From Salvelinus alpinus (taxonomy: Eukaryota; Chordata; Actinopteri; Salmoniformes; Salmonidae): 64,000 bases of DNA. Location of the stretch: the NCBI RefSeq assembly GCF_045679555.1, contig NC_092092.1, positions 24,170,969-24,234,968 of the forward strand. The letters are read 5' to 3'. Position 1 is the first letter of the stretch; each line of letters opens with the position of its first letter. The position numbers and the translations under genes are program-made. Positions 1-8,330 of the stretch are shown one piece after another. Below the pieces are notes generated by a model. That model was not told the origin of the DNA. It was given only the letters and a program-made list of their open reading frames with translations, and did not search any database.

Positions 1-1842
1 CACACAGCCATTGGGGAGACCATTGGTGAAGCAGAGCATTGGTAAAGTTTCTAGTAGTCTATCATAATACGTAACCATAACTTTCTGTGTTACTTTGGTT
101 GCAGGTAGCAGATCTGGAATGCAGGGTTGAAGAGCTGAAATCTGAACCTTTATAAAAGCCTTGTTTCCTATGTCTCTTCAAGAACATTAAGTGGATACCA
201 GGATGTTATTGTATTTGCAGTGGACCCAGGGTATTTCTTGCCTCAAACTTTAGCTTGGTTTGCGGTTGCATACATGTACCCTCAGGCTTTGTATTGCTGC
301 ATATAATCTCTTTATCTAACAATCCTTTTAATCCTGTTTTTGTTGTTTGTTTTGTGAATATTTCCGATCTGGTAATATTGCCAATGGCTACTGGTTTGTC
401 TGATAGTTTAATCAACCATTTTCTTAACATAAAAAAAAATACTGGCAAGAACTTCTGTGGAGCTCTAACCGTTGCTGTTCCTCATTTTTTTCCAGTGTTC
501 AGTATTTGGCCATTTGATAGAAAATAGTGTTTGGGTGAATTAGAAAACCAGGCTTTTGATTTCAATTGCAAAAACAAATTCCTTTTCTTTGTTTTGTGAT
601 GTTTTATTTTCTGGAATTGTCATTTTACAGCTGTAATACTGTGGTTTTCAAACAAAGTTTGGTTTGTATATATTTTTTATTAATACATGTAAAACATTTA
701 ACATGTATGCACTAATGGAGTCAAGAGTTGGTGCATATGATAACTTATGTGACTGAGGAAGACATGTAATTGTAAAATGTTGACACTGGAGAAGATATAG
801 AATGATTGTGTTGGTGCTTCACTGGAATGTAAGGGAAAATAAGAGATACTGTCAGCTATCCATCTCCTTCTACAATTAGATCAGCAATCCAACCTTTGCA
901 GGGGTTTGTCACTCAACTTCAGTCGACTGCTGCCTACCTTTCAGAGTTAACAACCGTAGTGTGTATTGTTAGCCAGTCAACTCCGCTAGCCAGTAATGGC
1001 TACTGATGCGATTCAGTAAGAGCATAGTAAACCTTCAGTAACAACCCCTTTCTTAAGTAACTGAACTTACATAAAATAACTCATTGTAAAAAGGACCAGA
1101 AGAGAGTTTCCAAATCTGCTGTGCTACAAAGGGACATGGACAAGATTTGAAATCTGATCGTTTTTAATTTTATTGTGGATGTTATCAAAGATGTGTTCAA
1201 CACTGACTGAATGGCAGACACTGGTGATGGAAAGTGTTGGGAAACACAACTGGTGCATGTTCATTAGGAACCAAACAGAATAAAATGGACTGAAACAGGG
1301 AAGGACTAGGCCTATCTGGACTTGTCTGTTGTGTACCCTAATGAACACAACCATGGACTTCGATGGTGATGAAACATCACCAGCAGCTATTGTGCACTCC
1401 CCATTCCCCTGACTGTAGCACATGGACTCACTGCCAGGTAGTATTCACCTGCTTCTTCACAGTTTGGAGGGAAACTTACTGTAAAAAGCCTATTTGTGTC
1501 AACTCCCATACCAGTGTGTTTGTATAGTTAAGATGACTGAAATATTTGAGTTGTTTATATGGTAAACGCCATATGTGAGGTGTTGTATTAAAGCTGGTAA
1601 GATAAGCAATGCAAAGAAACGAGTGATGATGGAAAGGAAAAACGGTTTAGAATGGATATTTGTTGAATTTCAGAGGCAAGACCTAGGTGATTTCACAAAG
1701 AGTGTTAGATAATTTTATGAAATGAAGAAATATCTCATGAGCATGTTATGTATTTTCATAAGATTTTAGGCGTGTACAGGGCACATGCTTTGCATTATAT
1801 GTTTTGTGGAATAAATGGTGAACCGTGATACTGAAGTCTTTT
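1..1842. other. gene-free flank downstream of prdm9-like gene
   Basis: AT-rich non-coding sequence. The open frames here are short, overlap each other on both strands and have no domain or splice support. I see no RNA gene and no mobile element I can name before the Tc1 fragment at 1883. Confidence 0.6.
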
Positions 1843-1848
1843 TTTATT
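1843..1848 (-). terminator. possible polyadenylation signal for prdm9-like gene
   Basis: The plus strand reads TTTATT, so the minus strand has AATAAA about 390 bases after the stop codon at 2233. It is the nearest canonical hexamer on that strand that I noticed. If used, the 3' UTR would include the Tc1 fragment at 1883-2070. This is only a motif match. Confidence 0.3.
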
Positions 1849-1882
1849 CATTTTCCATTTCCCTTATCTTCAGGTACAAAGA

Positions 1883-2070
1883 TACACTACATAACCAAAA
1901 GTATGGACACCTGCTCATCGAACATCTCATTCCAAAATCATGGGCATGAATATGGATGGAGTTGGTCCCCCCTTTGCTGCTATAACAGCCTCCACTCTTC
2001 TTGGAAGGCTTTCCACTAGATGTTGGAACATTGCTGCAGGGACTTGCTTCCACTCAAACACGAGCGTTAG
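1883..2070 (-). mobile_element. Tc1-like element, end fragment
   Basis: Begins TACACTACATAACCAAAAG and continues through the stretch about C-to-T-rich 'tataacagcctccactcttc', which is the end of a very abundant salmonid Tc1 family. A second, longer copy is at 47530. Only one terminal end plus the adjacent transposase C-terminus remains. Confidence 0.75.
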
Positions 2071-2232
2071 TGAGGTTGAGCAATAATAAAACACAAATCA
2101 CATGCTTTTACTTGTGTTGTAAATAGAATGGTATTCTGATCTGTGAATGTTGCTCTGCTACAGAAATATCAACTTAACCAAGTGTTTTCAAATGAACCCA
2201 ATAGTAAATAGTGTGTGTGTGGTGCAGCCAAA

Positions 2233-4352
2233 TTATGAGTGCATCTTTTCATGGTGTCTCGTCAGGTGATAATTTCGTGAAAACCTTTTGACACACTGAT
2301 CACACTTGTACAGTTTCTCTCCGTTGTGCAGCAGCTGGTGAGCTTTCAGACTCTGAGGTCGACTGAAGCTTTTCCCACATTCAGGACAGGTACATGGTTT
2401 CACCCCAGTGTGTTTTCTCTCATGGCGCTTCAGATCCCCAGACTGACGGAAGGTCTCTCCACACTCTGTACACAGGAAAGGCTTCTCCCCTGTGTGTATC
2501 CTCACATGCACATTCAGCTGTCCAGAGTGGCTAAAACACTTCTCGCAATAAGAACAGCGGTATGGCTTCTCTCCCGTGTGAATCCGCTGATGCTGCTTAA
2601 GGCTGTAGAAACAAGAGAAACCTTTCCCACAGTCATTGCACAAGTACCGTTTGGCTGTGACTGACTGGAAACACCTGTGCGATTTGAAGCATTTAACATA
2701 CTTGTAGCTCTTCCCACACTGAAAGCAGAGGTGGACCTCTCCTCCCTCTACGGCCTTCGGCTCTGGCGGAATGAGGCCTGAGCCCAGGCCTGAGGCCTGA
2801 GAGACATACTCCTCAGGGTGGTGTCTCTTAACGTGCTTCCGGAGGTACCTCTCCTCGGTGAAGGAGAATTGGCAGTAGGAGCAGGGGACCGCTTCAGAGC
2901 TCAGCTGGATGTTCTTACATACTTCTGCCTCCAGGTGGCGCTGTAGACCGGCAGCCTGACTGAAGAACCTTCCACAGCGGGTGCAGCAATAACGCATATT
3001 TTCCTTCGGGTGCTTGTTGAGCTTGTGCTTCTTCAGGGTGGTGTACCGTTTGAAGGTAACCCCACATGTAGAGCAAGAGTACGGCGGCGGCCCCACCACA
3101 ACCTGGATGCACTGATGGGATCTGAGAGACTCTGGGTTGTCGTAGGTTCCCTGACACTCAGTGCAGCTGTACTGGGCCTCCTCTCCAACAGCATCTCCCT
3201 CCATCTCCTTCTCCATGTCCAGAGCATCTGAATGGGATCTCTTCTTGGTACTGATTTGTCTTTGTTTTGGTGCGTTTGCCTTAGTTTTGGCTTTAGAGGT
3301 CCTGGTGGACTTTACTCTGAGGTTCCTTAGTCTCTGAGAGGGAGCTCTTCCAGTCTGGGTCTCTGTAGGTGAATCATTGGTGGAGGGGGGCTCCGGTTCC
3401 CAGGCGCTGTCAGAGGGCGGCCGGGGCAGATTCTCCCCTCTGACCTCTACTACTCGACGCTTCTTCTTCGTTCCGTGAACTCGTAGCTGGTGCCTCGCCA
3501 GGTCATACCCCTGAGCGAAACACTTCCTGCACTGGGGGCAGCAGTAGGGTCTGACGTTGGAGTGGACAGCTCGCATGTGTCTTTGGAAGTGGCCCTTCTG
3601 TTTAAAGCTCTTCCCACACTGAGAGCAGCTGTTGGCCTCCTCACCTGTTTGTGCCGGCTCATCTCTCTGGGGCTCTGTATGTAGAGCATCAGAGGGGAGT
3701 TCTGGGGATTCGGGTTTATGGGTGCTCTCCCCTCTGACCTCTACAAAAGCCTGCATTTTGATGACCTTTTCCCTTTGGTCATGGCTCTTCATGTGCTGAC
3801 AAAGGCTGCTCTCCACAGTAGAAGAGAATGGGCAGTGAGGACACGGGAATAAGACAGAGGCCCCTGTAGGTGGAGCATCGGAGGTGGAGGACTCAGTTTC
3901 CTGGGTCCTGTTAGGGGATGGCTGACTCTTCCCTCTGACCTCTTCAGACATAAACTCTTCTATTCCCTGCTTCTTCTTCTTGCCATGAACTCGTATCTGG
4001 TGCCTGGCCAGACAAGACAGCTGAGCGAAACACCTCCTACAATGGATGCAGCAGTACGGTTTCACCTTGGAGTGGACATTTCGCATGTGTCTCTGGACGT
4101 GGCCCTTCTGCTTAAAGCTCTTAGGACACTGAGGGCACCGGTAGGCCAACTCCCCTACAGAGGACGACGACATAGGGTCTGGCTTCACATTGCCGTTAGA
4201 AAGGTGATTGTCAAGCTCACTCAGTGCAGACGCAGGTGATAGGTCCAGAGAGTGTGATTTCTCTGTATGTTTTTGAAGGTAGGACTTGGTGGTGAAAGTA
4301 AGCTGGCACTGACAGCAGAGGAAAACCTGTGACGACAAATCTGTTCTAAACT
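2233..4352 (-). CDS. prdm9: prdm9-like exon 6: zinc-finger array
   Basis: One exon encodes residues 242-947. Finger 1 (C254 to H275 region, CCQCQLTFTTKSYLQKH) corresponds to the isolated proximal finger of PRDM9. Fingers 2-3 (about 315-364) and 5-6 (about 484-534) are near copies: KSFKQKGHVQRHMRNVH against KSFKQKGHFQRHMRAVH, each followed by an FAQ finger ending RVHGKKKK or RVHGTKKK. Three linkers carry an EVRG motif (about residues 379, 446, 545). Fingers 7, 9 and 11 are atypical, ending in cysteine. The last five fingers (about 813-946) form a tight array with TGEKP-type linkers. Stop TAA at 2235-2233. Confidence 0.92.
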
Positions 4353-6134
4353 CTGAAACAGAGAGAAAAGAAGACGCAAAAGTTAGGTCTTACTAAACAT
4401 TACTAAAGTGACTGGCATTCTTTCAACCTTTTTGAGATTGAGAAATGTAATATTCCCTATTATTATTCTTTATACACCCTCACATAAGCCTTCTAGACGC
4501 CCAGTGCCTGAGCAAGGTCGTATAAGGAGACCCAGAACGATAAGTACCTGAAGGGGTGCACTTTCGGAGCCAGATTTGGTCAGAGGGGTCCCTAAACCTT
4601 TCGATGAATCTGCCCCCAGGCCAAAACAGGAACTCATCTCCTGGGAGGATGGAGCGGCAGCAGTGGAAGAAAACAATCCCCCTGTACTGGAGTGCTATGA
4701 GATTACCTTCCTCTTCATTGCGAGCACAGTTAACATACCTGAGAGAGAGCGACAGAGAGAGAGTGAGCGCAGTGTGACTTAGACAGACAGAGTGTAGAAT
4801 AAGTGAGGGTACGTTCTACAAGTTACCTCATCCAGTTGGAATGAGTGTCTCGTGCAGCATCGATGTACTCAGATTCACTCTTACTGTTCCAGACCTGAAA
4901 AAAAAGCTATGCTTTTATAGAAAAACATGACAAATAATCTCAGCTGACTCGGCACAACAGTCATAAATAGAGTATAGACCATGCTTAAGATTTCCATGGA
5001 ATAGCAATGACAGATCCTGCACTGTAGGTGCACCCAAATATCACCCAGGGCTGTGGTCAAAAGTAGGGAATAGGGTGCCGTTTGGGACACAGTTAGTTTT
5101 ACACAAACTATAGTACAGTATTTTGTACAATATTTAACCTTTATTTTGACAGGGAGTCAAGCTGAGACCAAGGTCTCTTTTACAGATGAGCCCTGCAAAT
5201 AGAAAAATATACACATATATCACTACGAAAATCAAAACAGATACAAAACACATCATAGGAAACAAACACACTATTCAGTAAAAAGGGTCCTAAATCAGCC
5301 ATCTGAATTTCCCTACATATCACAATTGCCCAGTATATCAGCACTCACTCACCTCCCAGGAATAGTCACTTGCTACTGCTCTTTCCCTGGTAGTCACCTC
5401 CCCCTCACAGGGGCCAAAGTGCATTCCTGGGGCCACAGTTGGCCCTTGGTTTAGGACCCCCAGGCCTGCCCCTGGGATACTGGACCTGCCTACCACCAGC
5501 CCATGGGGTAGGGTGAGGAGGGCCCTCTGAGGTATACCCATTGGAGTGGGTGAGTCCAGCATGAAGGACAGACCACCTTGGACATCACACTGGTCTTTGT
5601 TGGAGGTATGACACTCCTCACAATCTGTAAAAATAAAAATACAAAGTGATAGGCCTAAGTAAGCTGGTACAATCATGTGGTAAGCTAAATTGGATATAAC
5701 ATGGCTTTCTACTTACCAACTGTAGATCTAATCAACTATGATTTGAAAGATGCATGCAAAGACCAGTGATGGCCTTGGAATTCAAGATAGTCAGAGTACA
5801 CAGAATTCATTCTCACTCACAGAGGTCATTACCGTTGTCATCTAGTAGTTGATGATCCTCCTCTTGGCCTTGTACCACAGTGTTCACCAATATATTCTGG
5901 ACGAGGCTGTCAGAGAACACTGTGACAACACAGATCCAGTGAGAAAATTGAGTATATGACAAATGTTCCTGACACAGGAGTACATGACAATCACAATCTG
6001 AAACTGATTGAATTTGGCTACTGTAGCCTGAGTACCACACCTGCAGAGGGGTTGTCTGTAATGATTTGGACTTGGCATCCCTCCTCTGACACACCAGGCT
6101 CTGCCCACTCCACGACGATCACTTCTTCAGACAT
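2233..6134 (-). CDS. prdm9: PRDM9-like PR/SET and zinc-finger protein (beta-type, 6 coding exons)
   Basis: Coding exons on the minus strand: 6134-6041, 5919-5821, 5624-5353, 4894-4827, 4738-4548, 4352-2233. All introns are GT-AG, phases agree, and the total is 2844 bases (947 residues plus TAA). The start is set by an in-frame TAA (6149-6147) 15 bases upstream. Residues 65-70 (YCEECH) match the cysteine motif before the PRDM9 SET domain; residues about 98-226 are PR/SET, with NWMRYVNCAR at 175-184 as in mammalian PRDM9. About 16 zinc fingers follow from residue 254. Family knowledge: PRDM9 trimethylates histone H3 (K4, K36) and sites meiotic recombination hotspots. Here KRAB and SSXRD are absent and the catalytic tyrosines are replaced (C137, F202, P218), so a methyltransferase role is unlikely. 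The fingers differ from each other, unlike a fast-evolving PRDM9 minisatellite array. It best fits the fish PRDM9-beta type; another PRDM9-derived paralogue is possible. Confidence 0.88.
4548..5624 (-). CDS. prdm9: prdm9-like exons 3-5: PR/SET domain
   Basis: Three exons, 5624-5353 (phase 1 in, phase 0 out), 4894-4827 and 4738-4548, encode residues 65-241. Motifs seen: LPHGLVVGRSSIPGAGLGV (about 103-121), FGPCEG (134-139), DYSWE (151-155), NWMRYVNCARNEEEGNL (175-191), LQYRGIVFFHCC (194-205), PGDEFLFWPGG (210-220). The fold-level match to the PRDM9 SET domain is clear through the first half and the WMRYVNCAR segment. Sites equivalent to mouse Y276, Y341 and Y357 (numbers from memory) are Cys, Phe and Pro. 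The post-SET region is short before the fingers start. Confidence 0.9.
4995..5095. repeat. fragment of dispersed 'tatagtgcac' palindrome family
   Basis: Intron 3 of the prdm9-like gene holds a decayed copy of the salmonid repeat whose core reads GGGAATAGGGTGCCGTTTGG (5065-5084). Better copies in this window lie at 16982, 37263, 37780 and 46265. Confidence 0.5.
5128..5206 (-). repeat. retroelement tail-like fragment
   Basis: Contains AACCTTTATTTTGACAGGG and a segment about 'agaccaaggtctcttttac', which I recognise as a dispersed fish repeat tail. It sits in intron 3 of the prdm9-like gene. Family assignment is uncertain. Confidence 0.4.
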
Positions 6135-6634
6135 CACTGTATTCGGTTAGTAGTGTAGCAATGACAGTGTTAGCAAGCACAACACAACAGCCATGTATCA
6201 GGACAACACCTTCACCCTGTGTGATAAACTATGGCAAAAGCCATTTGTCCTGATATTATACCAATTTCACGAATTAATTTAACAGTGCCTTAGCTACTAA
6301 AGAAAATACAACATCTAAATGTCATAATGCACATTGTTGTTAGCTAGCAAGCTACATACAAAAATGCTAGCTAGCAATGTGGAATTAGCATTATCTTGCA
6401 AGATAGCTAGCTAATGTTCAAAATAATATTGACACACCTGGACAACCTGATCTTCTTGAAACCTGTAATTACTAATAATCTTCGTTATCATTTAGGTACT
6501 AGTGTATGTCAATTTTGGAAAACTGATTTGACTTCTGAGGAGAAAATTCATGAGTAGCTTCTCCTTCTTCAAGTTGTTTTGATGGCGGACCGCAACCATT
6601 CATGGGTAGCTTGTAGCGCTGTTCCCTTTACATG

Positions 6635-6645
6635 ACCCGGAAGTG
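6635..6645 (+). promoter_or_regulatory. ETS-type motif upstream of prdm9-like gene
   Basis: ACCCGGAAGTG is a good match to the ETS/GABP core, about 500 bases upstream of the prdm9-like start codon. It is a short motif and may be chance. Confidence 0.3.
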
Positions 6646-6827
6646 CAAACCTTTCACACTGATGGCTTGCCTCTAAAATGTGACTTTTTGCAATTATTGA
6701 TTATGCTTTGATGACCAGAGTATTATTCATACGCTTTAGTGTTTCTATACAGTAACATAATCTCATAAACTACTTTACATGATGAAGGAGATCTTCATAT
6801 AATCGCAGACTACAACAATATTCAGCA

Positions 6828-6898
6828 GCGCCGCTGGTGTAGTGGTATCATGGAAGATTCCCATTCTTTCGACCCGGGTTCGATTCCCGGGCGGCGCA
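6828..6898 (+). tRNA. tRNA-Gly (anticodon CCC)
   Basis: A 71-base cloverleaf. The 7-base acceptor stem pairs GCGCCGC with GCGGCGC and the discriminator is A. The A box (TGGTGTAGTGG) starts at 6835 and the B box GGTTCGATTCC is at 6877-6887. The anticodon loop is TTCCCAT with CCC at 6860-6862. The T stem CCCGG pairs fully. The outermost anticodon-stem pair is G-U, where the usual vertebrate gene has C-G (from memory); all else pairs. A T run follows at once. It lies between two divergent protein genes. Confidence 0.93.
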
Positions 6899-6902
6899 CT
6901 GA

Positions 6903-6906
6903 TTTT
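6903..6906 (+). terminator. RNA polymerase III terminator
   Basis: TTTT four bases after the tRNA-Gly 3' end, the usual Pol III stop signal. Confidence 0.6.
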
Positions 6907-7074
6907 GCTATCTTGACACTAAATTGCAGAGCTGTGTTCTATGGTGCATTAAATGCACGATTACACAAAGTAACAACTGCGATGAGTTTACTTGGTTAGT
7001 CATCATCAGAAAAATTGTCTGCATTTAAAAATATATATATACACTTGTCACAAATGTATACACAAGCCCTTGGG

Positions 7075-7640
7075 CTTGCCTGGAAAACAGACGCTGAATT
7101 GCATTGAATTCTACATCGGGCAGGAATTGCATTTTGAATCTGGAAAGTTTCTTCTCATGACCCCTACAAGCCAGAATGTTGAATAAAATTACATTTTAAC
7201 GTACTTTACCGGTTGTCCATGCGGTTGGTCAATTTGGCGGTAGGAATATGAGACAATATATCCACAGGAAACTATAATTATGTCAATTTCCATCACCTGA
7301 AGCATGAGCACAAGATACAAATAATAATACATGCACAAAACACATGCATACTTGGCGAGCTTGTGCAGTTTACATGGTTCTGATCATGCTTTAATGATCG
7401 AAATCTGAAAGCACTACCAGTGTTTTGAAAGGTTGATGTGATTATACTTTCCTATATTGTCTCACATTCCTACCGCCAAAAGAACCAACCGCACAGACAA
7501 CCGGTATTGTACGTTAAAATATAAATTTATTCAACATTCTGGCTTGTAAAGGTTGTGATAGGAAACTTTCCTGTTTCAAACGCTCATTTCTGCCCGACGT
7601 AGAATTCAATACAATTCAACCTCGGGTTTCCAGGCAACCA
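7075..7640. repeat. long imperfect inverted repeat (foldback) between tRNA and fbxw10
   Basis: The left arm 7075-7271 is the reverse complement, at roughly 80 percent by eye, of the right arm 7448-7640, with about 176 bases between. Shared landmarks include TTGAATTCTAC, CAAGCCAGAATGTTGAATAAA, ACCGGTTGTC, GCGGTTGGT and GGCGGTAGGAAT. It has no coding capacity. The right arm ends about 150 bases before the fbxw10 start codon, so it probably forms part of the promoter. It could be a foldback transposon or a local inverted duplication. Confidence 0.8.
7626..7638 (+). promoter_or_regulatory. X-box-like (RFX) motif 1 upstream of fbxw10
   Basis: GTTTCCAGGCAAC fits the RFX X-box pattern of two half sites with a 1-base spacer. 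It lies 155 bases before the fbxw10 start codon at the tip of the right arm of the inverted repeat. Confidence 0.45.
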
Positions 7641-7670
7641 AAAAAAAGTTGACAAGCAACCCTTGGGCTA

Positions 7671-7683
7671 GTCGCATGGCAAC
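7671..7683 (+). promoter_or_regulatory. X-box-like (RFX) motif 2 upstream of fbxw10
   Basis: GTCGCATGGCAAC resembles an X-box with a strong right half site, 110 bases before the start codon and 32 bases after motif 1. Confidence 0.4.
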
Positions 7684-7792
7684 CACCAAGCAACAGCGAT
7701 AAGAATTTCCAACCAGGTTGCAGTGCAGCCAGTCGGAAACATACTTTTTTTTTTAAGATTTGGAATTAAACTAAGCTTAATAAACCAACGCA

Positions 7793-8330
7793 ATGAAACG
7801 CTTTGGATCAAAAGAACAGTGTGGATATAGAGTCGACACAGTGGACAGGCTTTGTTGCAAGAAGGAAGATGCAGATTTCAACATCTGTGGAAATTGCCAA
7901 TCTTGCATCTTCACTTCCAAGCTCCGCGATTCGACCCAGTGGATGTCGCGCGCAGGGGACTCGTCCAAAAGGAGATTCCTTACTGGCATTCTCGTGCGGT
8001 GCCAAAGTGTCGAGATTCTCGAAACCATCCAAAGAGTACTGCAAGTGACATTTGGGAAAGATTTCACCTATACCAGGTCACGACAGAAGTCAAGTGTTTC
8101 AGAAGATATGACCACTTGGAGCCAGGACCGAGCGCTTGACACCAAACTTCTTGGGATGGAGATGGTTGACACTTGGGACTGGTTCAGTCGCAGCCACCAC
8201 TGGACAAAATCCAACTATCTTTTAGGAATTCTTTCCCTCTGCGATACAGGGCTTCTTCACATGCTTGGAAACTTGACAAGTGTTCTTATAGTTAGAGCAA
8301 AACGGGCCTTCCTCCAACTTAACGGTGCAG
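7793..8330 (+). CDS. fbxw10: fbxw10 exon 1: N-terminal domain
   Basis: Encodes residues 1-179 and ends AACGGTGCAG before the donor GTACTT (phase 1). It holds a cysteine cluster ([18 protein letters not shown], about 21-38) matching CRKCE-type cysteines of mammalian FBXW10, then [31 protein letters not shown] and [12 protein letters not shown]. The cysteine spacing could be a small metal site, which is inference only. Confidence 0.88.

Noticed and set aside
206-527. Overlapping open frames on both strands
   Set aside because: They overlap each other, have no domain, start context or splice partner, and lie in AT-rich flank.
4556-4782. Plus-strand frames of 68-73 codons
   Set aside because: They are antisense to the PR/SET exon and have no independent support.
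6135-7792. KRAB or SSXRD exons upstream of the prdm9-like gene
   Set aside because: Searched both strands by eye; only a tRNA, the inverted repeat and promoter-like motifs are present.
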